Below, piece by piece: positions 1-10,719 of a stretch of DNA of 64,000 nt. The DNA is from JALOAT01 sp041687015. GTDB lineage: Bacteria > Pseudomonadota > Gammaproteobacteria > Thiohalomonadales > Thiohalomonadaceae. The stretch lies in assembly GCA_041687015.1 (NCBI GenBank), contig JAWLCT010000015.1, positions 1-64,000 of the forward strand, given 5' to 3'. A model generated the notes under the pieces. The model was given only the letters and a program-made list of their open reading frames with translations, did not search any database and was not told where the DNA came from. Position 1 is the stretch's first letter. Each line of letters begins with the position of its first letter. Made by a program: the position numbers and the translations under genes.

Positions 1-63
1 CGGGTAGGCGTGCCGGTGACGGCAGTGAACCTGGCGGTGTACTGGCTGTTTCTGCCTAATTGA
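1..63 (+). CDS. C-terminal end of an unidentified probable membrane protein (partial)
   Basis: An open frame runs from the first base to a TGA at 61-63 and gives 20 residues ending in a hydrophobic stretch (TAVNLAVYWLFLP). The rest of the gene lies before the window. The hydrophobic end suggests the last membrane segment of a transporter or other integral membrane protein, but 20 residues cannot identify a family. It converges on pnp, with the pnp terminator between them. Confidence 0.4.
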   Translation, partial: RVGVPVTAVNLAVYWLFLPN

Positions 64-83
64 CGGCGGTTTGGCGCCAAAGA

Positions 84-107
84 AAAAGGGACCCGGAGGT
101 CCCTTTT
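84..107 (-). terminator. Rho-independent terminator of pnp (possibly bidirectional)
   Basis: A perfect 10-bp stem (84-93 with 98-107, AAAAGGGACC/GGTCCCTTTT) closes a 4-nt loop. The A/T-rich ends of the arms supply a U tract for minus-strand transcripts leaving pnp and also for + strand transcripts from the partial gene at 1-63. It lies 23 bases past the pnp stop. Confidence 0.85.
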
Positions 108-129
108 CTCTACTCGGTGCAGGCGGGAT

Positions 130-2223
130 TTATTCGCCTTCTTCGATCGCCTTGATGGACAGGCGGATACGGCCCTGCTTGTCGATTTCGAGGACCTTCA
201 CACGCACCGTCTGGCCTTCGGACAGCTTGTCGGCCACGTTCTCCACGCGCTCATGGGAGATCTGGGAGATGTGGACCAGACCGTCACGGCCGGGCAGTAC
301 GGTAACGAACGCACCGAAGTCCATGAGCTTGGCAACGCGGCCTTCGTAGACCTTGCCCACTTCCACTTCTGCCGTCAGCTGCTCGATGCGGCGACGCGCC
401 TCTTCACCGGCGGCCTTGTCGACCGAAGCGATCTTCACCGTGCCGTCGTCGTCGAGATCGATGCTGGTACCGGTCTCTTCGGTGATGGCGCGGATGGTGA
501 CGCCGCCCTTGCCGATAACGTCGCGGATCTTGTCCGGGTTGATCTTGAAGGTGATGTAGCGCGGCGCGAATTCGGACAAATCCGTGCGCGGAGCGCTGAT
601 GGCCTTCGTCATCTCACCGAGGATGTGCAGGCGACCATCATGGGCCTGACTCAAGGCGATCTGCATGATCTCCTTGGTGATGCCCTCGATCTTGATGTCC
701 ATCTGCAGTGCAGTCACGCCGTTCTCGGTGCCCGCCACCTTGAAGTCCATGTCGCCGAGGTGGTCCTCGTCGCCCATGATGTCGGTGAGTACCGCGAACT
801 TGTCCTGCTCCTTGATGAGGCCCATGGCCACACCGGCCACCGGCGCCTTGGTGGGCACGCCGGCGTCCATGAGCGCCAGGCTGGAGCCGCACACGCTGGC
901 CATGGAGCTGGAGCCGTTGGACTCGGTGATCTCGGACACCACGCGGATGGTGTACGGGAAATCGCTCATGTTCGGCATGACGGCCTGCACGCCGCGCTTG
1001 GCCAGGCGGCCGTGGCCGATTTCACGGCGCTTGGGGCTGCCGACCATGCCGGTCTCACCCACGCAGTACGGCGGGAAGTTGTAGTGCAGCAGGAAGGCTT
1101 CCTTGCGCTCGCCTTCCAGGGCGTCGATGATCTGCGCGTCGCGGGCGGTACCCAGCGTGGCGACCACCAGGGCCTGGGTTTCGCCGCGGGTGAAAATGGC
1201 AGAACCGTGGGTGCGGGGCAGCACGCCGACCTTGATGTCGATGGGGCGCACGGTCTTGGTGTCGCGGCCGTCGATACGGGGCTTGCCCTGCAGGATGGTA
1301 CTGCGCACCACCTTGTATTCCAGATCGCTGACCACCGTGTTGACCTTGGCGGCCTCCCAGAAGCGTTCCGCCTCGGGGTTGGCCAGCTTGGCAACGGCAT
1401 CGGCGCGGATTTCGTTCAGGCGCGTATAGCGGGCCTGCTTCTCGCGGATGGTGTAGGCCTCCTCGATGGCGGCTGCGCACAGGTTGGCGACGGCGCTTTC
1501 CAGGGCGTCGTCCACCGCCGGCGGCTGCCAGTCCCAGCGGGGCTTGCCGGCCACGGCGACCAGCTCGTTGATGGCCTTGATGACCGCCTGCATCTGCTCG
1601 TGGCCGTACATGACGGCGCCGAGCATGACATCTTCAGGCAGTTCCTGGGCTTCCGACTCGACCATGAGCACGGCGCTTTCGGTACCCGCGACCACCAGGT
1701 CGAGCTGGGAATCCTTGAGCGCTTCCAGGCCCGGATTGAGCAGATACTGGCCGTCCTTGTAGCCCACGCGCGCAGCGCCGATGGGTCCGTTGAACGGCAC
1801 ACCCGACAGAGCCAGGGCTGCCGAGGCGCCAATCATGGACGGGATATCCGGGTCGGTGTCGGGATCCAGGGAAACCACGGTGGCGACGACCTGGACCTCG
1901 TTGTAGAACCCCTCGGGGAAGAGCGGGCGCAGCGGACGATCGATAAGACGGGAGGTGAGCGTTTCCTTTTCGGAGGGACGGCCTTCGCGGCGGAAGAATC
2001 CGCCGGGAATGCGGCCTGCCGCATAGGTGCGCTCCTGGTAATTCACCGTGAGCGGGAAGAAATCCCGTCCCGGGCTCGCCTCTCGCATCGCCACGGCAGT
2101 GACCAGCACGACCGTATCGCCCATGCTGCACATCACGGCGCCGGTGGCCTGACGGGCGATAGCACCTGTTTCTAACCTGACGGTGCGGTCACCGTACTGA
2201 AACTCTTTTACGGTCGGTGTCAC
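130..2223 (-). CDS. pnp: Polyribonucleotide nucleotidyltransferase (PNPase)
   Basis: PNPase degrades RNA 3' to 5' with phosphate and is a core subunit of the RNA degradosome. The 697-residue product has the family's full length. Two RNase PH-like halves are followed by a KH domain at about 557-621 (IGKGG loop) and an S1 domain from about 622 (VYEGRVAKLMDFGAFV). The start is GTG at 2223, preceded by AGGAAG at good distance; the first residues (TPTVKEFQYGDRTVRLETG) align with the usual PNPase N-terminus. It is the last gene of the rimP-nusA-infB-rbfA-truB-rpsO-pnp series, 29 bp after rpsO, and a strong hairpin terminator follows. In E. coli pnp is autoregulated through its leader; I did not identify such a site here. 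Confidence 0.98.
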   Translation of the reverse strand: MTPTVKEFQYGDRTVRLETGAIARQATGAVMCSMGDTVVLVTAVAMREASPGRDFFPLTVNYQERTYAAGRIPGGFFRREGRPSEKETLTSRLIDRPLRPLFPEGFYNEVQVVATVVSLDPDTDPDIPSMIGASAALALSGVPFNGPIGAARVGYKDGQYLLNPGLEALKDSQLDLVVAGTESAVLMVESEAQELPEDVMLGAVMYGHEQMQAVIKAINELVAVAGKPRWDWQPPAVDDALESAVANLCAAAIEEAYTIREKQARYTRLNEIRADAVAKLANPEAERFWEAAKVNTVVSDLEYKVVRSTILQGKPRIDGRDTKTVRPIDIKVGVLPRTHGSAIFTRGETQALVVATLGTARDAQIIDALEGERKEAFLLHYNFPPYCVGETGMVGSPKRREIGHGRLAKRGVQAVMPNMSDFPYTIRVVSEITESNGSSSMASVCGSSLALMDAGVPTKAPVAGVAMGLIKEQDKFAVLTDIMGDEDHLGDMDFKVAGTENGVTALQMDIKIEGITKEIMQIALSQAHDGRLHILGEMTKAISAPRTDLSEFAPRYITFKINPDKIRDVIGKGGVTIRAITEETGTSIDLDDDGTVKIASVDKAAGEEARRRIEQLTAEVEVGKVYEGRVAKLMDFGAFVTVLPGRDGLVHISQISHERVENVADKLSEGQTVRVKVLEIDKQGRIRLSIKAIEEGE

Positions 2224-2252
2224 TGTTACTTCCTTTGGGGTTCGTACAGGGA

Positions 2253-2522
2253 TTACTTGCGCAGGCCGAGGCGCTCGATCAGCGCGCGATAGCGCTCCAC
2301 GTCCTTCTTCTTGAGGTAATCCAACAGCTTACGACGCTGGCTCACCATGTGGAGCAGGCCACGGCGGGAGTGGTGATCCTTGGCGTGGCTCTTGAAATGG
2401 CCGGAGAGGTCCTGGATGCGCGCGGACAGCAGCGCGACCTGCACCTCGGTGGAACCGGTGTTGGCTTCGTTCTTGCCGAACTCCTTGATGATGTTCAGCT
2501 TCTGTTCAGCGGTGAGAGGCAT
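2253..2522 (-). CDS. rpsO: 30S ribosomal protein S15
   Basis: S15 binds the central domain of 16S rRNA early in small-subunit assembly. The 89-residue product has exactly the usual length, with the conserved STEVQVALLSARI, HFKSHAKDHHSRRGLL and SQRRKLLDYLKK segments. ATG at 2522 follows a CAGGAG ribosome-binding site. The 122-bp gap before it (after truB) is A/T-rich near the gene and probably holds its own promoter, as in E. coli, where rpsO is transcribed both from its own promoter and by readthrough. Confidence 0.98.
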   Translation of the reverse strand: MPLTAEQKLNIIKEFGKNEANTGSTEVQVALLSARIQDLSGHFKSHAKDHHSRRGLLHMVSQRRKLLDYLKKKDVERYRALIERLGLRK

Positions 2523-2618
2523 TTTCTGAAATACTCCTGGCTAAAACTGCAATAGGCGTAAAAGTTGGGTATTTTAATCGCGCCTGTCCCTATGGAACAA
2601 GCGCGCCGGCAGGATGTT

Positions 2619-2636
2619 GAGGGGGGTTGCCCCCTC
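2619..2636 (-). other. Stem-loop between truB and rpsO
   Basis: A G-run/C-run hairpin (GAGGGGG with CCCCCTC around a short loop) lies 9-26 nt past the truB stop on the minus strand. No U tract follows it, so it is not a clear intrinsic terminator. It could slow decay or mark a processing site between truB and rpsO. Function is not shown by the sequence. Confidence 0.4.
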
Positions 2637-2644
2637 TTGCACCC

Positions 2645-3565
2645 TTAACGTTGCACCATGAGCCGCTTCGGGGCGACTCTGCCGTCGTCGAGTATGCTCC
2701 CGACGCCAATGAATCCCTGCCCTTCCCGGAACAGCCGGACCCAGCCATGGGTCGGGGCCTGGGGCACCAGCACGGCCTGCCCCTGGGCCAGATAATAGGC
2801 CGCGTTGTCGGTCAACTGCACCACGGGCCAGTCCGACAGCGCCTCCTCCATGGGCAGCAGCAGCGCGTCGAGGGCGGCAAGCCCGTCGGCGGCGGTCCGA
2901 CGTACCTGGTCGAGCGTGACCGCGCCCTCGAGCTGGAAGGGACCGGCGGCATTGCGGCGCAGCGCCGCCAAATGGGCACCACAGCCCAGCGCTTCGCCGA
3001 TGTCCTCGGCCAGGGTACGAATGTACGTCCCCTTGCTGCAATGCACGTAAATCTCGAGCTCATCGCCCTCGAGGCGCACCAGGCGCAGCTCGTAAATCGT
3101 CACCGTGCGGGGCTTGCGCTCCACCTCGATGCCCTGGTGGGCAAGCTTGTAGAGCGGCTGCCCCTGATGCTTGACGGCGGAATGCATGGGCGGGATCTGG
3201 GTGATCTCTCCCGTAAAGCTCTCCAGCACCTCGCGCACGCGGGCCTCATCGAAACCCGTAACCGGCCGCGTCTCGATGACTTCGCCTTCGGCATCGGCCG
3301 TGGTGGTGCGCACCCCGAGCTTGCAGGTGCCCGTGTATACCTTGTCGGCATCGAGCAGAAAGGCGGACAGCTTGGTGGCCTCGCCCAGGCAAATGGGCAA
3401 CAGGCCGCTCGCGAGCGGGTCCAGATTCCCCGTGTGTCCGGCCTTGCGCGCCTCGAACAGGCGCTTCACTTCCTGCAAGGCCGTGTTGGAACCCACCCCG
3501 ACCGGCTTGTCGAGCAACAAAATGCCGTTGATGTTGCGGCCGCGGCCGCGTTGATGACGAGCCAT
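2645..3565 (-). CDS. truB: tRNA pseudouridine(55) synthase
   Basis: TruB converts U55 of the tRNA T-loop to pseudouridine. The 306-residue product has the N-terminal NINGILLLDKPVG motif and the catalytic segment AGHTGNLDPLASG, where Asp49 is the predicted nucleophile. A C-terminal PUA-like extension makes up the last roughly 70 residues. ATG at 3565 directly abuts the rbfA stop at 3566, so translation of the two is probably coupled. Length and order (rbfA-truB-rpsO) match the gammaproteobacterial operon. Confidence 0.97.
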   Translation of the reverse strand: MARHQRGRGRNINGILLLDKPVGVGSNTALQEVKRLFEARKAGHTGNLDPLASGLLPICLGEATKLSAFLLDADKVYTGTCKLGVRTTTADAEGEVIETRPVTGFDEARVREVLESFTGEITQIPPMHSAVKHQGQPLYKLAHQGIEVERKPRTVTIYELRLVRLEGDELEIYVHCSKGTYIRTLAEDIGEALGCGAHLAALRRNAAGPFQLEGAVTLDQVRRTAADGLAALDALLLPMEEALSDWPVVQLTDNAAYYLAQGQAVLVPQAPTHGWVRLFREGQGFIGVGSILDDGRVAPKRLMVQR

Positions 3566-3940
3566 TCAATCCTCAGATTCTTCTTTTCGATCTTTCCCCA
3601 CGGCCCGATCGATGAGTGCCGACAGGTGCGCGCCGCGCTCGCCGGTGGTGTCATGGATGAAGCGCAGCTCGGGCAGCGTACGTACGATCATGCGCCGGCC
3701 CAGTTCGTGACGCAGAAAACCGGCGGCCTTCTTCAAGGCGCCCAGCGCCGCCTCGGCCTGCTTTTCGTCCCCAAGCACACTCACGAACACCCTGGCCACG
3801 GCCAGGTCGCGGCTCAGTTCAACCGCCGAGACGGTCACCATGCCGATGCGCGGATCGCGGATTTCCTGCTGGATCAGCAGCGCCAGTTCGCGCTGCATCT
3901 GGTCTGCTATACGGTCAGTACGGCTGAATTCACGTGCCAT
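3566..3940 (-). CDS. rbfA: 30S ribosome-binding factor A
   Basis: RbfA is a KH-fold assembly factor for the 30S subunit, acting near helix 1 of 16S rRNA. The 124-residue product starts with MAREFSRTDRIADQMQRELA and contains RDPRIGMVTVSAVELSRDL and the ELRFIHDTT segment typical of the family. It sits between infB and truB and abuts truB with no gap. About 80 bp separate it from infB. Confidence 0.96.
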   Translation of the reverse strand: MAREFSRTDRIADQMQRELALLIQQEIRDPRIGMVTVSAVELSRDLAVARVFVSVLGDEKQAEAALGALKKAAGFLRHELGRRMIVRTLPELRFIHDTTGERGAHLSALIDRAVGKDRKEESED

Positions 3941-4018
3941 GGTCCACCCCGCTCACGTCTTGCCAACGGAAACGGCGCCGCCCCGCACCAGGCGGAGCGA
4001 CGCCGTTCAGGCTCCGTT

Positions 4019-6598
<2,580 letters not shown>

Positions 6599-6622
6599 GC
6601 ACTACTCCTCGCTCAGCCCGCC

Positions 6623-8107
6623 TCAGGCCTCGAACCACGGCTTGCGGGCCGTCATGATGAGTTCGGCGGCGCGCGCTTCGTCCACGCCCTCGATCTCGGT
6701 CAACTCATCCACCGACAATTCAGCCAGATCTTCCATGGTGACAACGCCGCGACGGGCCAGCGCAAACGCAAGCTCGCGGTCCATGCCATCCATGTGAAGC
6801 AGATCGTCCGCCGGTTCAGCGGTTTCTTCGCTGCTGATTTCACGCGTCACAAGTACGTCCTTGGCGCGCGCACGCAGCTCGTCGACGGTTTCCTGATCGA
6901 ATTCTTCGATCTCCAGCATCTCGCTGACCGGTACGTAGGCCACTTCCTCGATACTCGAGAAACCTTCCTGCACCAGAATGCTGGCGATTTCCTCATCCAC
7001 ATCCAGCTGTTCCATGAACAGCTGTACCAGGCGCCTTGCCTCGGCATCGGTCTTCTCAGCGGCCTGGTTCTCGGTCATGACGTTGAGTTCCCAGCCGGTC
7101 AATTCACTGGCAAGTCTCACGTTCTGACCGTTGCGGCCGATGGCTTGGGAGAGCTGCTCTTCGGCCACCGCCACGTCCATGCTGTGGGCATCTTCGTCGA
7201 CCACGATGGACACCACTTCCGCAGGGGACATGGCGTTGATGACAAACTGCGCCGGATTCTCGTTCCAGAGAATGATGTCGACGCGTTCGCCATTGAGTTC
7301 GTTGGTTACCGATTGCACGCGCGAACCACGCATGCCCACGCAGGCACCGACAGGATCGATGCGCGAGTCATTGGATTTGACAGCGATTTTCGCGCGCAGT
7401 CCCGGATCGCGTGCGGCGGCTTTAATTTCGATCAGCCCCTCGCCCACTTCAGGCACTTCCAGCTTGAACAGCTCAACCAGAAACTCGGGGCGGGTCCGGC
7501 TTACGAAAAGCTGTGGGCCCCGCGGTTCATGGCGCACGTCGAACAGGTAACCGCGCAGACGGTCGCCCGGACGCACGGCCTCACGGGCGATCATTTCCTC
7601 GCGGGCAATGAATGCCTCGGCATTGCCGCCCAGATCGAGATAGACATTGCCGCGCTCGACGCGCTTGACGATGCCCGTCACCAACTGGCCCTTGCGATCC
7701 AGGAAGGCATCGACCACCTGGGCACGCTCGGCTTCGCGCACCTTCTGCACGATGACCTGCTTGGCCGTCTGCGCTGCGATACGCCCGAAGGCCACCGATT
7801 CGACCGGCTCTTCTACATATTCGTCAGGCTGAATCGACGGATTGTCGATGCGTGCGGCAGACAAGGTGATCTCGCGTTCCGGCGCCTCCAGGGGCATGCC
7901 GTCGGCATCGTCGACCACCCGCCAGCGGCGGAAGGTGTCATAGTCACCGGTGTTGCGGTCGATCTGCACGCGGATCTCCACGTCACCTTCGTAACGCTTC
8001 TTCGTCGCGGTCGCGAGCGCGGCCTCGATGGCCTCGAAGATGATCTCCTTGGCCACGCCCTTCTCGTTGGACACCGCATCTGCTACCAGAAGGATCTCTT
8101 TATTCAT
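6623..8107 (-). CDS. nusA: Transcription termination/antitermination protein NusA
   Basis: NusA binds RNA polymerase and nascent RNA and modulates pausing, termination and antitermination. I place the start at ATG 8107 (MNKEILLVADAVSNEKG), preceded by GAGTAGAGG. A longer open frame to 8164 adds 19 non-conserved residues that overlap rimP. The 494-residue product has the N-terminal polymerase-binding domain, an S1 domain at roughly 135-200, two KH domains, and two C-terminal acidic helix-hairpin repeats (about 360-494) as in E. coli. It lies 38 bp after rimP. In E. coli NusA represses its own operon. Confidence 0.97.
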   Translation of the reverse strand: MNKEILLVADAVSNEKGVAKEIIFEAIEAALATATKKRYEGDVEIRVQIDRNTGDYDTFRRWRVVDDADGMPLEAPEREITLSAARIDNPSIQPDEYVEEPVESVAFGRIAAQTAKQVIVQKVREAERAQVVDAFLDRKGQLVTGIVKRVERGNVYLDLGGNAEAFIAREEMIAREAVRPGDRLRGYLFDVRHEPRGPQLFVSRTRPEFLVELFKLEVPEVGEGLIEIKAAARDPGLRAKIAVKSNDSRIDPVGACVGMRGSRVQSVTNELNGERVDIILWNENPAQFVINAMSPAEVVSIVVDEDAHSMDVAVAEEQLSQAIGRNGQNVRLASELTGWELNVMTENQAAEKTDAEARRLVQLFMEQLDVDEEIASILVQEGFSSIEEVAYVPVSEMLEIEEFDQETVDELRARAKDVLVTREISSEETAEPADDLLHMDGMDRELAFALARRGVVTMEDLAELSVDELTEIEGVDEARAAELIMTARKPWFEA

Positions 8108-8145
8108 ACCAGCCTCTACTCCAGCAAACCTGCGACCGCCGTCTT

Positions 8146-8610
8146 CTACGCCAGTGCGTCCCAATCCGGCACCACCTGCGCACGTTCGATATCCGCGAAT
8201 GAAAAAGTGCGTTCGGTACCATCGATATCCAGCACCACCTGGTCGTCATGGACGCCCACAATACGACCCTTGAACTTGCGCCTGCCGCCTACCGGCACTT
8301 TCAGGCGCATCTGAATCTCACTACCGAGAAAACGCTCGTAATGGTCGAGCTTGAACAGCGGGCGCTCGAGTCCGGGCGAAGACACTTCCAGGGTGTACTG
8401 ACCCTGCACCGGGTCTTCCACGTCCAGAATGCTGCTGATTTGCCGGCTCGTACGCTCGCAATCCTCGAGCGTCACGCCTTCGGGTTTGTCGATGAATACC
8501 CGTAGCAGCGAATGGCGACCCTGCGCCAGGTATTCCACGCCAACCAACTCGTAGCCGAGCGCCGTCACAGCGGGCTCAATCAATGCTTCGAGCTTCGAAG
8601 CTTGCGCCAT
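8146..8610 (-). CDS. rimP: Ribosome maturation factor RimP
   Basis: RimP assists 30S subunit maturation. The 154-residue product has the typical pattern ALGYELVGVEYL, ITLEDCERTSRQIS-like and YTLEVSSPGLERPLF, with an Sm-like C-terminal half ending DIERAQVVPDW. ATG at 8610 is chosen over an upstream in-frame start at 8649, because that extension would translate through a terminator-like hairpin (8628-8648) and is not conserved. It is the first protein gene of the metY-rimP-nusA-infB type operon. Confidence 0.95.
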   Translation of the reverse strand: MAQASKLEALIEPAVTALGYELVGVEYLAQGRHSLLRVFIDKPEGVTLEDCERTSRQISSILDVEDPVQGQYTLEVSSPGLERPLFKLDHYERFLGSEIQMRLKVPVGGRRKFKGRIVGVHDDQVVLDIDGTERTFSFADIERAQVVPDWDALA

Positions 8611-8627
8611 TTGCGTTTCCCGAAAAC

Positions 8628-8648
8628 AAAAAATGGGCCATAGGCCCA
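8628..8648 (-). terminator. Terminator-like hairpin in the rimP leader (possible attenuator)
   Basis: On the minus strand TGGGCC-TAT-GGCCCA forms a 6-bp stem with a 3-nt loop and is followed by six U (A at 8628-8633). The U run ends 17 nt before the rimP ATG. It lies downstream of the tRNA-fMet gene and that gene's own terminator, so it could limit readthrough into rimP-nusA-infB. Confidence 0.65.
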
Positions 8649-8729
8649 CTCGATAATCAAAAAACCGAGGTTTACATGTGGATACAACACATGTCAGGCG
8701 CCTTAGCGCTCCGCTGGGCCCCGGGTAAC

Positions 8730-8750
8730 AAAAAGCCCCGATAACGGGGC
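8730..8750 (-). terminator. Rho-independent terminator after tRNA-fMet
   Basis: GCCCCG (8735-8740) pairs with CGGGGC (8745-8750) around ATAA. On the minus strand it is followed by U5 (A at 8730-8734). It lies 17 bp past the tRNA 3' CCA. Confidence 0.85.
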
Positions 8751-8766
8751 CTCTTCGCTACATAAG

Positions 8767-8843
<77 letters not shown>

Positions 8844-8855
8844 ACTGATTTAAAA

Positions 8856-8884
8856 ATAATACCTTAATCGCGGAGCCCTTTCAA
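8856..8884 (-). promoter_or_regulatory. Predicted sigma70-type promoter of tRNA-fMet (and the rimP-nusA-infB operon)
   Basis: On the minus strand TTGAAA (8879-8884) and TATTAT (8856-8861) are separated by exactly 17 bp. Transcription would start about 6 nt before the mature tRNA 5' end. The -35 box overlaps the last codon of the DUF2818 gene. Confidence 0.7.
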
Positions 8885-9201
8885 GACATTCGGCGCACGA
8901 AATAGTGGCGAAGATCATGCCGGTAGATGAAACCCGGCAGGGCGAACACCAGAAACAGGCATAGCGTGGCCGCGTAAAACTCCCAGCTTTGCGGGTAACG
9001 CTCGCCGGTAAGCTTTTGCTCCAGGCCAATGGCCAGACCGCCAACAACCCCGTAAAGGACCAGCCATTCCAGCCAACGCTGCCAGGGTCGCTTATGACCG
9101 TTCGGCTTGTGGATGAAAAACACACGCTCACTGAGCCAAGGCAGGTTGGCAGCCAAAAAGGCAATCGCTACGAGTAGCCAGACGGCAAAACCGGTGGTCA
9201 C
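8881..9201 (-). CDS. DUF2818 family membrane protein
   Basis: A 106-residue hydrophobic protein with about three membrane segments: near residues 5-22 (AVWLLVAIAFLAANLPWL), 43-60 and 75-92. I recognise it as DUF2818, a family of unknown function repeatedly found directly after nuoN in Beta- and some Gammaproteobacteria. The start is GTG at 9201 with AGGAC upstream. It follows nuoN by 66 bp and is probably the last gene of the nuo operon. A role connected with complex I is inferred from position only. Confidence 0.85.
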   Translation of the reverse strand: MTTGFAVWLLVAIAFLAANLPWLSERVFFIHKPNGHKRPWQRWLEWLVLYGVVGGLAIGLEQKLTGERYPQSWEFYAATLCLFLVFALPGFIYRHDLRHYFVRRMS

Positions 9202-9225
9202 GACAAGTCCTGTTTCCGTTGTTTT

Positions 9226-9252
9226 CGACCTGCACCCATTGGATGCAGGTCG
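9226..9252 (-). other. Stem-loop between nuoN and the DUF2818 gene
   Basis: CGACCTGCA (9226-9234) pairs perfectly with TGCAGGTCG (9244-9252) around a 9-nt loop. No U tract follows on the minus strand, so it is not a standard terminator. It may protect the 3' part of the nuo transcript or reduce expression of the last gene. Confidence 0.5.
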
Positions 9253-9267
9253 GGAGAGAAAGTTCTA

Positions 9268-10707
9268 TCAGCCGGCCATCGCCGCGACGCAGAGAGCCAT
9301 CAAGGGCCCGGGCAGCACGCCGAGGCCAAGCATGGCCAGCGCATTGGCACTGATGGTCATGCGCATACCCCAACCGGCCTCGAGCGGTGCGACGTCAGTG
9401 GGTTTGTCAAAATACATCAGCTTGACCACACGCAGGTAGTAGAAGGCGCCGATCACCGAGAACACGACCGCCGCCACCGCCAACCATACCAGGCCTACCT
9501 GCACTGCCGCCTGGATGACGAACAGCTTGGCCCAGAAACCCAGAAACGGCGGCACGCCGGCCATCGAGAACATCACCATGAGCATCAGGAAGGCATGCCA
9601 CGGGCTGCGCTCGTTGAGCCCCCGGAAGTCTTCGAGATTATCGGCCTCAAAGCCGGCGCGGCTGAGGAAAATGACCATGCCGAAACTGGCCAGGCTCATG
9701 AGGGCGTAGGACACCGCATAGAACAGACCCGCGGCATAGCCCGCCTCCGTCCCCGCCAGAACACCGAGCAGGATGAAGGCGACGTGGGAAATGGCCGAGT
9801 ACGCCAACATGCGCTTGATGTTGGTCTGGGCGATAGCGATGACGTTGCCCACCGCCAGGGACAGCAGCGTGAGAATGATGAGGATGTCCTGCCACTGGGC
9901 GTGCAGTCCGCCCAAGCCGTCGACGAGCAAGCGCATGAGCATGGCGAAAGCGGCGAGTTTGGGGGCCGTGCTCATGTACACGGTCACGGTGGTCGGGGCG
10001 CCGTGATAGACGTCGGGCACCCACATGTGGAATGGCACGGCGCCAAGCTTGAAAGCCACGCCGATGATGATGAACACCAGGGCGAAGGCGAGCACCACCG
10101 GCTGTCCGGCGCCGGCCGAAATGGCCGCATGGATTTCGGCGAGGTCCAGGCTGCCCGTCATGCCGTACAGCATGGACATGCCATACAGCAGCATGGCGGA
10201 AGCCATGGCGCCCAGCACGAAATACTTCATCGCCGCCTCCGACGCCACGACGGAATCGCGCTGCATGGCGACCATGGCATACAGCGACAGGGACATCAGT
10301 TCCAGGCCCAAATAGACGGTGAGCAGGCTGTGGGCCGAGATGAGGATCATCATGCCCAGCAAACCCAACAAGCCCAGCACGAAATACTCGCCCCGCAACA
10401 TCTCACGCTCGCGCAGGTAGCGCGGTGCATACAGGAAAGCCACCGCTACGGCCACGTAGGCGGCCAGTTTCAGCAGTACCGCCATGCCATCGAGCACGAA
10501 GAAGCCCGAGAACACGACCTGATCGGCTTCGCCGTACAGACCGAGCGTGAGCAGGAAGGCGCCGGCGAGGGTGCCGAGAGACAGCATGAAGGTAATGCTG
10601 CGGCGCGCCTCGGAAAGGAACGGATCGATGAGCAGAATGGCGCAGGCCATCCCGAGCACGAAGACTTCCGGCAACACCGGCAGAAGCTGCGACATTTCGA
10701 AATTCAT
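9268..10707 (-). CDS. nuoN: NADH-quinone oxidoreductase subunit N
   Basis: NuoN is one of the three antiporter-like proton-pumping subunits of complex I. The 479-residue product is almost entirely hydrophobic, with about 14 membrane segments. It includes the conserved lysine-bearing helices (AFKLGAVPFHMWVPDVYHGA; NIKRMLAYSAISH). It is the last of fourteen nuo genes, 12 bp after nuoM. A second in-frame ATG four codons downstream is an alternative start. Confidence 0.97.
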   Translation of the reverse strand: MNFEMSQLLPVLPEVFVLGMACAILLIDPFLSEARRSITFMLSLGTLAGAFLLTLGLYGEADQVVFSGFFVLDGMAVLLKLAAYVAVAVAFLYAPRYLREREMLRGEYFVLGLLGLLGMMILISAHSLLTVYLGLELMSLSLYAMVAMQRDSVVASEAAMKYFVLGAMASAMLLYGMSMLYGMTGSLDLAEIHAAISAGAGQPVVLAFALVFIIIGVAFKLGAVPFHMWVPDVYHGAPTTVTVYMSTAPKLAAFAMLMRLLVDGLGGLHAQWQDILIILTLLSLAVGNVIAIAQTNIKRMLAYSAISHVAFILLGVLAGTEAGYAAGLFYAVSYALMSLASFGMVIFLSRAGFEADNLEDFRGLNERSPWHAFLMLMVMFSMAGVPPFLGFWAKLFVIQAAVQVGLVWLAVAAVVFSVIGAFYYLRVVKLMYFDKPTDVAPLEAGWGMRMTISANALAMLGLGVLPGPLMALCVAAMAG

Positions 10708-10719
10708 CGGCTGTTCCCG

